A DNA stretch of 64,000 nucleotides, from positions 1,526,197-1,590,196 of the forward strand of contig VYZI01000103.1 in NCBI GenBank assembly GCA_013397695.1. The letters run 5' to 3'. Origin of the DNA: Centropus unirufus. Its lineage: Eukaryota > Chordata > Aves > Cuculiformes > Centropidae. Shown here in pieces: positions 13,123 to 26,540 of the stretch. The first letter of the stretch is position 1. Each line of letters starts with the position of its first letter. The notes under the pieces are model-generated. The model was not told the origin of the DNA. It did not search any database and saw nothing but the letters and a program-made list of their open reading frames with translations. The translations under genes and the position numbers were made by a program.

Positions 13123-13214
13123 GCCCGCAGATGCGTAAGGCTGTGGCAGTGTGTCCGACTGGGCGAGTGGGCAGGAGTCGGGTCATCCACCATACTACTG
13201 AGGCCATCTGCTTG
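13123..13214 (+). other. Splice-flanked GC-rich segment next to CR1 tail
   Basis: Upstream sequence CCCCTGTCCTCTCAG gives an acceptor (AG 13121-13122) and CTTG|GTGAGT a donor (GT at 13215). The 92 bases between are GC-rich with several CpGs in an otherwise AT-rich area. Two frames are open through it, one beginning PQMRKAVAVCPTGRV. The whole GC pocket spans about 13080-13290. I cannot match it to a family. It could be an exon of a non-coding transcript, part of an unrecognised retroposed sequence, or chance. Confidence 0.2.
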
Positions 13215-13309
13215 GTGAGTGAGTCCTGCTGTAGCTGTGGCACCAGGCCATGCTCTGCTGGTCTACCCCCTGCCCAGCCTGTTAGAACATCTGGGTCAAA
13301 ATAAAAATG

Positions 13310-15950
13310 GAATGGAATTGGTCCTGTGCTTTAGTCCCAAATAGTTTTTACATTTAGCAGGCTTTAGTCTGGTAAGCTGGAAGGTCTGTAACATGTGTGA
13401 AGCCCTTTGGAGTTGTGGATGATACCAGCCAGCCAGCCTCTTGCCTCTGCTTGTGGCATCAAGGCTGGAGCTGATCTGTATATATCGGCAAGAGGCAAAA
13501 CTGATGCATACTGAGTGCTGAAAATCTAAGAAGGAAACTTAAATATTGAAAAGGTACCGAAAACTTGGGGGCCCTTTTTGAAATGAGAAGTTCTGGATGC
13601 ATGATGAATGCAAGCTTGGCTTCTTTTTTTAAGGAATATCTATAATAGCTTTGTTTTATTTATTCTAAAGTTAGGCAACATTGTAATAGAGACCTTGAGG
13701 AGGTTTTAAAATAGTTGCTTAAGCACATTTGCTTAGTGGAAGTAAGTCTAATGAAAGTTTTGTATATGCTTATTCAGGGTCCAGTTTGTCAGTAAGCTAA
13801 TGGTTTTTTGGGGGAGGGGAAGATAAGCGTGTCTCTTAGGCATAATACGGAGTTCAAGCTCATGTACGTAAAGGCCAAATGCAGCTCACTTTCCGTGCCT
13901 TATTTACCATAGTTTTGTTTCCCAGTAAATGGAAGTATTTATCTGAGTGTCCAAAGCAGAAAGTAGCATTAAAAATCAGCCGTGAGTATTATTCCTTTGC
14001 ATCCATTGGAAACAAAAATAATACAAATTTAATAAAGGAAAAATTAAAACTTTACTGTCATTCTTGCTATAGCTAGTCTGGGGTTATTAATACAAAGTAC
14101 ATAACAACTGCTACAGCAAATAAAACAAAAACTAATTGCATGCATAGATAACAGTCAAATCCATATTGCTGTGTCCCACGAATCTAGTCCTATTACAAGG
14201 AAGCAGGATCTCTCCCATTGGCTTCGTGAGGGAAATTCAGATGCATAAAGAAAGTATGTTTTGGCTCAGTCATACTCAAGTAAAAGTCTTCTGAACATTT
14301 AGAACCAACAAAACAGGTTTAGGAGGAATTTTTTGTATGAATGTAACCCAAAGTAAGAAGCAAAAATAATTACATTGAGGTAGTAGTGGAAGCTAAATGT
14401 TAAACAAGCTGGGATCAGAAAAAAAAATTTGTCAGAGCAGCACACTGCCATTTTATCACCCTATCATCTGTTAATATAAAAGATATTAAGTAAATCTGAA
14501 TATTAAAATAAATGGTAACCCTCTTTTCATATTTACTCTATAGTAACAATCACATTTTCCTTTTTTTATTTACTTTTGCCTTAAAATATTAAAAAAGATT
14601 GCTGTTGAGAACAAAGGCTGAAGATTCCCCCCCATTTGAACTAATGATTACCAACTTATTTATTTGTAATTTATTGCTGACCATTGCAATTTTTTTAATA
14701 TCTATTTTACTTTATGTTTCTTTATGAGTCCTATAGGAAGCAGGTTTTAATTTCTGCATGATTCTAATCCTCTATTTCTATGCATGTTACTAGCATTTCA
14801 GTTAGAAATACCCTGTCTTTCAAATGAGAATTTCCCTTCTGTAAGTTTACATTTAGATTTCAAAACACTAAAGACTCTGTACTGAAGTTTGCTTATTTCT
14901 AGCAGTCATTGCTAGGGGTGGTCTTTCTTGCAAGCTTGGGGATTCAGGGTTGAGGTTATAAACACTTCTGTACGTATGAGTAAGTCTAATTTTGTGAGTA
15001 GTCTAAGCCAGCAGGGCTCCTCAAACAAGTACGTGTTTGCAGACCTGGGTCCTGCAGATATTTGGATGGGGGAAAAGACACAGAAGGGCTAGAGATCCAA
15101 AGTTTTTATTTTTAATGATATGTGCTAGGATCATCAAGAAATATGGCAGCATGTTTCATGTAACTAACTGAATTGTTTGAGGCACGTGACACATAAATGA
15201 AACTTTTTGTTTAATTTGTTACCAAGAGACTTTTTGCTTAAGTTGGTACCAAAAGATAAAAAATATCTGATAGCTTATTCAAGTCTAATCATTGTGATTG
15301 TTGAAACCTTTGGTCTTGATTTAGTTAAATTCATAGGTAATATTCTAAATAGAAATCTTCCCATTTGGTTGAAAAATTTGCAAAAACAGAAATCTGTCAC
15401 TAAAATTCAGGGTAGGCCAAAAAGCTTATTAAAGGTGCTATTAGAGTAATGTTTTTTTTTATGGTGTGTATATATATAAGCTTTTACAGTTGCTGTGTTT
15501 TTTCACTAAGAATTCTGTTTGGATTAGTTAGGCTGTTTTTTCCCCTTCACCCCATTCCTTCCAAACTGCACCTACAAATTAAGAGCTAGCTAAGAAGAAG
15601 CTACATGCCTCATTCTTGATTACTGCTCCTCACTGAATTTAAGGGTATCAGTTTTAGAGATGAGGGTTATAATGTAAAAGCAGAAGGACAGAGGTGCACA
15701 AAAAGAGTAGTTCCTAACTCAGAGATTATTTATAATGTACTCAGAAGCTTGTGCAATTAGAGAAAAGGAATCTGAGGACATAGTCAATGGTAAATAAGGA
15801 GGCCAGAAAAGTCAATATTTTAGTTTATGCTTAAATATTTTAGTTTATATTTTAATTTATGTTTGCAAGTGTGACAAATATATCTACCTGGGAAATGACT
15901 ACTAAGTTTTTTAACAATATTATTTTCACAGTAGTGAAAATTAAGGAAAA
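13310..15950. other. AT-rich stretch without recognisable gene
   Basis: No coding-like frame. Homopolymer and TAATTA-type AT-rich sequence is common. A short direct repeat (AATATTTTAGTTTA, twice, period 20) lies at 15814-15847. Confidence 0.5.
15814..15847. repeat. Two-copy 20-bp-period direct repeat
   Basis: AATATTTTAGTTTA occurs at 15814-15827 and 15834-15847, with TGCTTA between the copies. A third, diverged ATTTTAATTTATG follows. This is probably replication slippage in AT-rich DNA. Confidence 0.5.
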
Positions 15951-16065
15951 CTACATGGGTCAAGTTCTGCCCTTAGATATACTCATATATTGCCTGTTGA
16001 TATTGAGAGGGAAGATTTTAACATTTCTCATCTGACTTGGAACCAAAACAAAAAGACCATTTTCA

Positions 16066-16085
16066 GATGACGCTGCAGCGTCATC
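16066..16085. promoter_or_regulatory. Perfect 20-bp palindrome with two TGACG half-sites
   Basis: The half GATGACGCTG (16066-16075) is followed at once by its exact reverse complement CAGCGTCATC (16076-16085). A perfect 10+10 palindrome with no spacer is expected by chance well under once per 64 kb of random sequence. It holds two inverted ATGACG half-sites of the type read by CREB/ATF and other bZIP dimers, with a CTGCAG core. Factor binding is inference; the symmetry is read directly from the sequence. Confidence 0.6.
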
Positions 16086-17449
16086 CCAAACTGATCTGCC
16101 AATGTATAGAAATACGATTTCATCGGACAGGGAGAGCAGCCTCTTTGCAGCCAAATGTGATAGATATTTAACTGTACATAGCAAAGACAAGTGGCAATTC
16201 TGACTCTTACAGGAAAGAAAGAATTTGCTTCTACATAGAACTTCATACTACAGATGTCCGTCTCTGCTACAGGAGTGACAGCAATACTGGCCATTGTTCC
16301 CTCCTGGAACCACTTTGTAATGGCTTTGCTCCTCCATTACAGCCAGCCCAGATGAAGAGCAAATAGGGCACAGAAAAGCAGGACTTCCAGGTCCTCCTCC
16401 AGGCTCCACTGGCTTTTCAGTACAATGCTGGACAGACATCTGTTTTTCCATTTGTATGTAGCGTACACATGAAACCCATTTCAGGACAATGGGGGCTTCA
16501 ACAAACAGACACAGTTTTGGGTAGTCCGATCCTAGGCAGCTGGTTACTGAATTGCAGAAATCGGCGTACGCACATTTATTCCAGGGTGGTGATCCCATCC
16601 ACGTGGCCTGGTTGCTGAAAGTTCCTGTCCAGAATAGTCATTTGCTCCCTCTCTATTGTTAAAAATTGCTCAAAAGAAGAAAGAAGGCATGGTGTATCAG
16701 AAGGCTACCTACACAGATAGGTGGAAGGGTTTTGGTGGGTCTTCTCAAACCACACAGACCAAAAGTTAGCAGCCCTTTTCATCTGGCAGACCTCAGCAAT
16801 GCCAACGTTGAGCTTTTCTCAACTGTCTTTAGAGAACCCAGCTACGCGGCCTGTGCTTCTTCTTGGCCCTTTGCTGAAGAAGACAGTCATCAAATCCTTG
16901 ATTCTCATTTGTCTGGAAAAACATTTTATTCATGTGGCTATTGCCATATTCGAGAATCTTAAAAAAAATCTGTATTAAAAATTCTTATCTCCTTGCTGTC
17001 AGTCAGCATCAGCTTCCTGAAGACAAGCAATGGGGTGTCCCTCTTAACTCTCACCAGGAAAAATAGGGAAAAGAACATTGCCTGAAATCCTTACATACTG
17101 TAGCACCAGAACTGACAAAGCTCAGTTCCTAGAGTTGTTCCATGCTTTGCTGCAAGTTTGGTTGGACGCTCCTCTTGCAGTTGAGACATCCATAACTGCC
17201 CTCTTCTGTGTGGATTCTCCAGTGCCTAATAAGGCATGCCCTCATAGTGCAGCCTTGCCCTCCAACCTGGGAAACTTGCAGGTCTCTCTAATCTTGGTGA
17301 CTACCCACTTCCACAAAACTTGTAGGAACTTAATCACTGTTGAGACCTGTATCCGGGTGCCAGGTCTAACTATAGGCTGGCAGGGCACTCAACAGTTATT
17401 GAATGGCCTGATGGTCACTATCTTTCTGTCCTTCACATGCCCATGTATG

Positions 17450-17473
17450 CACACACACACATGCACACACACA
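17450..17473. repeat. Interrupted (CA)n microsatellite
   Basis: CA dinucleotide repeat broken by one ATG interruption. Confidence 0.85.
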
Positions 17474-20199
17474 GCACGATCACAAGGCTTGTTGCCATAG
17501 CAAACCAGGCTAAAAACAAGCAAGGTCAGAAGGCATGAGCTCATTGTTTTTCCTTTGCAGTTCCTTTTTAAAACTGCTAGCATATGTACATATTTTTATT
17601 TTTATTTTTTTTTCACTCATTAGCTCAGATGTGTTCTTGGATGCTTAGTAATGGAAACCATACCTGCTGCATGCCAGGCTCTGTTCTGCAGGACATTGTG
17701 GCATCTGTCATGGAGTTTGTCCAGTTGCCATCTTTGTCAGGCCTCAGCTCATTCCCTTCCAGGCACCCTGCTGATTGCTCAGAATATCTCCCATAATCAC
17801 TTTGATCTCACTGCAGAGTCCTGCCCACCTTGAAAAAAGGAGCAGAATCTCAGGAGCAAGGGATATTGTCAAACGGATTTCAGTGGGCTGCACTGTTTCC
17901 ATGAAAGCCCAAAACAGGGTCATCAAGGGTTTAAATATTAAGGAAATCTCTAGTCCGGTTAGGACTAACTCAACCACTATCATCTTTGCTTTAGCATAAA
18001 TATGTATAGTGCATTATGGCTGAGCTTTTATGATAGAGGCGTTTATCCTGCCTAGCATTTGTGGAAATGAGCCACATTCATCCTGTGACCAAGGTGATGG
18101 CCAGCCACCCCTCCAAACTGATGCCTTGGTGAAAGATTGAGAAACAGTTTCTACCGTCAGTTTGAGCAGCGGCTGTAAGTGCCACCAGCTGGCAAACCCC
18201 TCCTTTCTTCACTGTAGACCATGTTGTCTATCTTTGAGAGTATTGTGGGCCGCAAAACTAAGCCTTGGCAGATCAGATGGATACCAGAGGCCCCTTTTCT
18301 GCAGATGCTGATTACCTTTCTGCTTTCTTATATACAGATGGATATTTTTAACTTCTTGTGAGGGTGGGGTGACTGTGACCAGAGGAATGTGAAGTTAGTG
18401 AAAACAGAGGCATAGAGCTGCTAAATTTGAAGACCTTCTCTCCATAGGGGACACACAAGCCATACTTCTGGTAGCTGTGTATGTATAACCCTTCTTTCTT
18501 TGCCCCCTCTAGAACAACAGAACAAATATCTGCTCTTTTGATGAGCACGCTTACTTGTGGAGACATGTTTGTCTTTTCAGCATGAATTGTTGCATTCTTT
18601 TCCACTTTATCTTTGTAGCAAATACAATTATAAAGTACAAACCATAAGGAACATAAATTCATCTGGGTATGAATGTGTAAACCAGCTTAATTAGTGATGA
18701 AGTGTTGTAGGTGTCCCTCTATCTATCTCGTGTAAACATTAAATTAAGGTGCCTACAAATGGGCACAGTTACTCTGACATATATTTATCATCTAAGAACA
18801 AATCCAACTTCTTGTTTTCCTTACAGTTGTTGTAGAAATTCAGAAACTGTAGACCTACTTGATTATGGCTTGTCTCTGTGGCCAGGGTAGGCTTGCTCCT
18901 TGCTTGATTTTCCATGCTTTCTCTTGTACTTGCTCTTGCAGGAGTTCTGTTCTTGGGTAAAATCAGAGAAAAGTCAGCTTTGGAAAATATTTTCATCTTG
19001 TCCTGTCTGGATGGTATTTTACTTTGGTGGGTGGAAATTATATTTTAATTGTATATATTGTTTATTAATGAGTCCTTTGCCTTTGAACTCCCTGCCTGGA
19101 TTTGTGGGCCTTTTGACCCAGTTGTGGCTGGTAAATCCCAGCAGCACATAGGTCATGCAGATCATATCAGCATTTCTATATCTTCTGTCCCTGGATTTGT
19201 CAGCGCTGCAGAGAGACTACCTGAAATCACTCAGCAGCGACTTCTGAACACTTCAGTTTTGTTGTGCCTTCTAGGGACAAAAACTCTTCTCAGTAGCAAG
19301 GGTTCATCAGGGAATGCCTGCTTGAATAATAGTGGAAGACTGTAGAACTTTGAGTACTTCTGGCCACTGGCAAAGGCACGGGAAACCTATTTGCTGAAGT
19401 TGCCTTTCACCACCCATCCCCAGTTTCCCTAAAACTCTATCACTGTCTTTACTGGTTGCATACGTGCAGTTTGGGTTGTTCCTGGTGCTGAGCCATGAGC
19501 CATCTGTAATCTGGATGCTGTGCTGATGTTTTGGTTGATGTGATCATATCAGCAGAGAAAGGAGCTACTAGAATGCAGTTGTTTTCAAGAATGGTCTAGG
19601 AGATGAAAGTGTGCGCCTATCTCCCTGCAGGTCTCTCAAATCCTGGAGACAGCTATAAAATCCTTAAAGAAAAGAGATCTGGCATCTCACTTAGAGATAT
19701 GTTAGAGCTGGCACCATGTATCTTGAAGACTCACGTCACTGGCTGTGTCCATGCTCGTGAATTAAACACATCCTGGACCACTCTCTGGCACTGAGGTAAA
19801 CTGCCACAAAACAGCCAGCATCCATAGTAATAAGCTGCCTTGAACTCCAAGACAGGTCAGGCATATGCAAAATGCCTTTTGACAACAGTCCCTGGCTCTT
19901 GGTAACTCCCAGCCCACTCTGAGGAGCCATCTAGGAGAGCACTGTCTGGCCCTGGCCTCGGCCTTGCCCGGGGTATTCTAGAAACTGAAGAAGAGGTGCC
20001 AGCGGTAGTGTCCCTGGCACCATCTGATGCTTCAGAGGAGGTGTAGCCAGCAGTCTTGCAGGATACCATGTCTTTGCCACAGCCACAAGATGGAAGGGTC
20101 GTTCATTTTGACAAGGGCCGCAATTTCCCTATCTTTGTCAACCTCTTTGTCTTCTCTCTCGAACCTGAGATTTTATTCTGATTAATACTGGAATGGCTT

Positions 20200-23100
20200 A
20201 CTATTTTCAGCTGTTTAATAGTTTGCTGTTGTGATTGTATTTGATTGTGCTTGAATTTCTGTCTCCCCAAGGATAGGGAAAAGGATTCCATAAATATTAT
20301 TTGATTTAATTAATAAATGTCAGCTTCTTTTGTAATGTAGTAGGGGAGTGAGGATGTGCACTGGGAGAATGACCAGTAAGAACAGAAAGGCATTTCTGTT
20401 TTTATTCCTATGTCACTTTTGCCATTGTCCCTCTGCCACTATTGCCAGAAACTCTAATGCCACTGCAAAGGGTGTTATCTGTTATAAAATCTTTTGCTAA
20501 AACCCGAAGGTATTGGTGGCAGATAGTAAATGGCTTAATAACTTCTCAGGTGTTTTTTTTTGTAACTCATTATTTGCTATCACAGTCTAGAGAAACCCCA
20601 TAGTATGGATCCTACTGAAATGTTGTACTTGGTCAACACTTTCTTCTTGATTTAGACATTCCGTTTCTTCTGATCCCTTGTAAGCTTTTCAGCAGAAGAT
20701 GATCACGATTATTTTGTGTCACTATAATCTCCCAAGGCACGTCTCTCTGAAATGTCCTCTGGAGCCCAATGTAATCCCTAGTTGAATTTGGCCAGGTGTG
20801 TTGATATGGCTTCCATGCGCTGAATCAGACCATTTGTTGGCAGTCGGCTAGGAGTTGGTTAGCCAGGGAGTAGTGGTTTCTGTTTGGTGATTATTTGGTT
20901 ACCTGAGAATTTCAATTTCTTATTAATAATAGTTCATAAATCTACAGGTAAAAATAAGAAAAAAAATTAAAGAAAATATTTTAATCAGCTGCTGATGTGT
21001 TCTGGGGCAAATTAGTGATGATGCTGTGCCATGTAGGTTCATGGTAATATATTAAGGTTGTGCTTACATTCTCGAACTGGTGTACCTACTCCAAGAGCTA
21101 TGTTGGATAAGTAAATAAATGTCTCTAGTATTTTTGCTGTTCTGGTGCATTCTGTTAAACTGGTAGTTGGGTGAAATGAAATGTGGGCCAAATGCTGTTT
21201 TCTTAACTCACAGGAGCTAGTCTGCTTATCACAAGTTAGCAAAGCAAACTGGCCTTTGTTGCTCGAAAACTATTCAGAAAACTACACTATATTTTTACTG
21301 AGGATCCTTTGCTAATGTGGATGTCATGACATACTATAATCAGTGGGAAACGTGTGGGAAAGCTGGAAGTTATGGCACTAAGTTTGCAATGTTTCAGGAC
21401 GTAGAAATGAGTCCTTGGAGGGGTGCCATGCATGGGACAGATGCAACAAAAATCCAATACACTCTAAATGGCCTTAAGTAATATCCATAGCTACATCTTA
21501 CCCTGCGATGTTTATATGGGGTTTCTGTGAATAGGAGTCATGCATATACAGAGCTGGAATTATTATGTTCTAAACTAAGAACTTTAGAGTAGTTTTAACA
21601 AATGTTCTATTCATCTGTAAAATCTGGAAATGCGTTCTGTCAGTGGAGGTTGGTACATAAAGACTGATGACTGTTGGAAAAAAATTGTAAACTTTTGTTT
21701 GAATGTAACTATTTGTTTTGATGGTAATTGAGGCAATTCCTTCACTTGCCACAAACATTCATTAGAGTGATATTCTGTAGAAGAGCTGTCACATGCAATG
21801 ATGCATTTCTGTATCCATATGAATGCCTGAACTGGAAGTCTGTGTGTAGCTCTTAGGGAAGCCTGCGACGGGTTGTAAATTTAACAATTGAGAGTAAAAA
21901 AGTGATGTCAAGTGATCTGGGTGACCAACAACCCCTTATAAATACTAATTTATGAGTGGTGAATTTCTACAATATACAAAGCTGTAATGTTAGTGACTAG
22001 CTTGTGTGCAATCTCATGGGCAGAAATGTATCGGTAATTATTCAGTCAATAATTCACGAGAAGTATGGTGTGCCTGCTCACTGTCATTTTTGAAAATTTT
22101 TTACAATTTTTTAAAATATTTTACAAATATTTAACCTTCTGACCTTCTGATGTTCCTTACTGGAACAGGTCCGTCTAGATGTACAAACCCCCACCAGCTC
22201 CCCAAAGAGCAGAAATGTAACCCCAGAGTTACAACACAGTTTGAAAAAACCCAAAGCGTGGCTTGGTCCCAACCTGAGATTTGCACCTGGCTGGTTTTCT
22301 TAAACAAAATCTCAAATTCTTATACTTGCATATATTGAAAAAATGGATTATCGTTTGAGCTTTGAAACGAAAATGCACTTCTATGCAGGGGCATTAGGGA
22401 TCCTAGTACGAGTTTGAAAAAGCAGTCATTAGTTTTAACGCTCCTACTGACCACGTAAAGTGTGAAGGTAGATCCAGAACAGCTTACAGTTCATGATGTG
22501 TAATCTGCTGCAGCTATAATATTTAGGAAGGCCCGCTCTTGCATCATTCCCTTCTGATGAGCCATCGGGAATTATCAGTTCTTCCATGCTGCTCCTCTGT
22601 GACGTGCTACAGAAGTTCAAAAGGAGGTTGATTTTCTGTGACTCTTTCTTCCTTTTATGTCTTTGCTGAAACTCTCAATGAAGAAGGTCGTTTTTAAGGG
22701 TGTATTTTTGTGACGTGGACATGCAACGTGAATTGAGGCTGACAGATTCGTTTCATGCAGGATATGTGAATAGTGCTCACAACTTGTGGTCTGTACGTGC
22801 CTGCACTGATCTCAGATTGGTAGCTTGGCTGGCATAGCTACTTCAAATTTCCTTTTTCAAGGTTATTTGTACCATTTCAGCCTCTCCTCAGTAGTGACTG
22901 AACAAGAGATCCCATCATGTACAGACATGGAGTCCTTCATATAATCCTTTTCTGACTGTTTTTAATGTAGTTCACTGACGCAATTGTTTATTTTTCACAA
23001 TTTTCTAAAAAAAATACAGTTCCTAGGGCACTTCTATTACTAAAATATTTTTGTACTTCACAAAAATTTCTTCTGGTTTTCAAATCTGCAATAACTACCC

Positions 23101-26100
23101 TGGCATAGTCAAACCAATATTTGATGGAACATCAGCATTAAAATGGCATTTTGTTGTCTGCCCATCTATCAAAACATTCCAAAAGCAATTTATTATATTA
23201 ACAAATTTTTGGGTTTTTTATTTTATACAGTTTAAAAGTATAGGGAATTTTGAAACCCTTCGCATTCAAGACCATTTAATGAAAATACTGCAAGAAGCCA
23301 CATGCTGCTATAGGTATCTCATAAATAATTTGCTTGTCTGTCAGTTGCACCTGTCTTACCATGGAAATAATAGTCACAAGGGGAAAATGAGTGGATTTGT
23401 TTCTAGTTTTAATTTTTGTCTAGAAATAAAACAATTGAAGATGGGTAGAGATTTTTCATTGAACTCACCCCTGAGATATGCAATACTTTTGTTTATATTT
23501 TTAAATTTCAGCTTTCCTTTGAATGATTTGCTATCTAAAACCAAAACAGGGCTTTTCTAGTATGCAGTAATTAAAATACAAAAACTAAGACGTACTAGAA
23601 AATGATCCTGTTCATTGTAGATTGGCGAACCTGTGTTGCAGTGCAGAAAGCAGATGATGACCCAAAAGTCACAGAGACTGAAGAGTGTGACAAAATTTAT
23701 TACAAAGTGACTGCTGAAAGTGCCAAGGAATCGTGATTTGAGGCAGCCATGTCCCTTTAAGCCGGTCATAGTTCGATACAACTTCTTTTTCTAATTTAAG
23801 CATTCAGTGATGAGACTGAATTAACTGTTCCCAGCAACTCTAGTAACATTGATGTTGCTAGTCTGAAACACCCAGTCTTTTCCCCCAGCCATTCTCCCCA
23901 CGTAGCATGTATTGGCACACCTAGCCCTGTTATCAAGAGTCCCTCTCGTTCTGGCCCCATTCTTCTTTCACTCAATGGGAATTACAGTATAGGGTTTTGT
24001 GAGAACAGGGGCTGGCCTTCTTTCTCAGGAATTCTTTCCTCAAGAAAACAATAACTTTGCACAATGCCTGATTGGATTGGGGGAGTTGCTTATGGTAACT
24101 ACTTGAGTTCAATGGCGTTTTCGTATTTTCTTTTATTGTAGCTAATTTGAATTTATTTTAAAAAGGGGAATTGAATTACCCAGACAGGAAGATGTTGATG
24201 CAAATTTCCTAACTGCTAAGATAATAAGATTGAAATTAGGAGCCTGTACATATCTTCAAGAAGCATTGAAAATACATATCTACAATTTAGGGACCTTAGA
24301 CAGATGTAGGTTTTAGCAGAAATGTGATTCCTTGACTTGCTTAGTTCAAGTCTCTTTTTTTAAATGCCATGACCAAGACTGAAAAGCTCTTTGCTTCCTC
24401 AGTGATTCAGCAGGGATGTGTTGAACCCTTCCTGAGAAGAACATTCAGCAACACACTTCTTTTGCATTTTCTCCAGATGATCTCCAAAATGCCCCAAACA
24501 AAACGCTCTGAGATTTATGCTTTACACTCCATATCACTATATAACTTCTTTTTAATTTCATGGGAAATTCTGTGGGGAGTTCAAAGAGTAAAACTTCTGT
24601 CATAGAAGAGTCATAACCTATTACCACACTTATACATGAGTGCAATTATTTTACAGCTCAAGCAGCCTAAAGTCCGTCTCTGAGGTGAGCGCTTCTTAAC
24701 AAATCAAATGCCACAAAAAATATAGCACATCTATTATTTATTTCTCCTTTTTTGTACAGCTAACAGTGAATATTCAACCCAAAGGATCTCATGGTCCTTT
24801 ACAAATGCCATATGTACAGGAATTCCTTCTACACTGAAATGACCAGGCTTAGAGGGTGGGCTGCAGCCAAGAAAATAATCAGCTTATAGGACACCACATA
24901 ATGTGTGTGAACTGCACAATGTGTGTAAGGGTAATTCTGGCCAAGGACGTATCAGACAGTACATCTCACCAGTGCATCATACTAGAAAAGTCTGATTTTT
25001 TATAAGCTATATTAAAAATAAAACAGCAACAACAATATTCCATTAATGATCCATTAGGATTTACTTTCTATTTTCATGTTTATATTTATGTATGCACATA
25101 CATGCGATTATGTGTTAAGTTGTTGATTTATCACTGGCATCCCTAAAACTTGTCTGTTTTCACAACTAATTTCCTTTAGGTTTTAATAACTATAACTAGG
25201 AGTTTCTTTAATAAAGGCAACTAAAAGAAAATTGACTTGCAAATCTGAGAGGATAGCATATATCTATATTGACTAATGATATTGACTTACAGCTCAGAAT
25301 ACCATACCATACACAGACTGTGTAGCATAAAGTGTGAGCTAGACAGTAAAATGTCTGTGTGCATTTATTTTTAAAAAAGTACAGAACCTACTGCCTGGTC
25401 CTTGTTACTTGCATATTGCTTCCAGCTTGGAGATCCCCAAAAATTTTGCCAAGATTGAGGAATAACCCCATTTCAATGAAAGAAAAAAAAAAGGAAGAAA
25501 AACTCTTAACAAAAACTTAAAGCTTTTTTCTCAGTTTAACAAATGAGAAGCTATCACACAGTTATCTGATATGTATTTACCAATAATGCATGGTGAGCCA
25601 TGAGTCAATACTTCCTTTCAAAACTGCATGCCATAGCTGACCTGCTGAGCTTTTTCTCTGGCCAGGCTTATTCTTCAAATTGCTTTTCGGGTATATGCAG
25701 TTGGTTGTTGTGGGGCTGTACAACCCTACTACAGTGGGACTAAAGGTAGTTGTCCCACAGCATTCATGGCAGTTTCAGTGTTGGCTAGTGATTATAAGGA
25801 GGACAGCAATGCTTATAACCATTCCGGTGGTAACAGTCTTCTCCTATAGAGGTCTTTTATTAAGGAGATCTTCAATAAATGGTCCAATGTCTCAGAAAAA
25901 CATGTTGACTACTACCCTGACCTTCCTACTAGAGTCAGGAGAAGGGGCGGTGCTAACCTTCATCTTCACCATAATTCTTGCTTTCTAGCTAATTTAACTA
26001 AGCTTCTCTAAGGTGTTTCCCTTGTTTTCTCTTCTATTCCCCTCATCTCCACTCTGACTCCCAGGATGTCTCTGTTATCAGAATGATTACACCAACTCCC

Positions 26101-26540
26101 AGTTAATGCTGCTATTCAAGTACTATCTTTTTCTGCAGATTCCTCTGGACATATTTCTTCTGCAAGTGCTTTCAGAGGGGATCTACCAGTGAAATGTCCA
26201 TGATAACAAGTTGCAAAGGATGATAAAATAAAAAAGCATGGAATATGTAGAACCAAACAGCAACCACTGACTGCCTTCTGCAGGAAACCCTTGCACTGCC
26301 TAAGCATCACCGCTCTATTTCTCCCTTTTCTTCATTCCCCCTAAGGTATGTTTTGGATTAGTCCAATTTAGAACATTGGCTTCTCAAAAAGACTACTTTT
26401 TATAGTTCTGCCTGTACATATGTATGTATTGCACCATATCAGTAACAACAGGAAAGGCATCAGCACAACTCTTTAGCTCAGATTTGTGTATAGTAACGAA
26501 GGGGTTCGTTATTTCTGCTCCTCTATGCTTTGATTTTCAA
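20200..26540. other. AT-rich stretch without recognisable gene
   Basis: No recognisable exon or repeat. The longest frame, 23051-23560 plus (169 codons), is rich in F, I, L and N, as expected of AT-rich non-coding DNA, with no motif. The frame at 25680-25988 plus (102 codons) is hydrophobic and ends in a run of I/L/F. It reminded me of a mitochondrial subunit, but I could not match it to one. Confidence 0.45.

Larger units (their letters stand above)
15950..20200. other. Higher-complexity, ORF-rich stretch of unknown origin
   Basis: This stretch is less AT-rich than its neighbours and carries many medium frames on both strands: 16248-16598 minus (116 codons), 16666-16962 plus, 17078-17500 plus (140 codons), 19049-19345 plus, and an open run at about 19906-20035 plus that includes an acidic ETEEEVPAVVSLAP segment. 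None resembles a protein family I know, and the frames do not join into one gene. A degraded retroelement or retroposed pseudogene is possible but unproven. I assign no function. Confidence 0.25.

Noticed and set aside
14376..14386. TGAGGTAGTAG, the start of a let-7-like sequence
   Set aside because: The match ends after 11 bases and there is no complementary arm for a precursor hairpin nearby.
18180..18350. Stretch reading like a retroviral pol fragment in one frame
   Set aside because: Several stops and no recognised catalytic motif; resemblance too weak to call an ERV remnant.
25680..25988. Hydrophobic 102-codon frame suggestive of a nuclear mitochondrial insert
   Set aside because: I could not align it to any mitochondrial subunit, and the flanking bases do not continue such a match.
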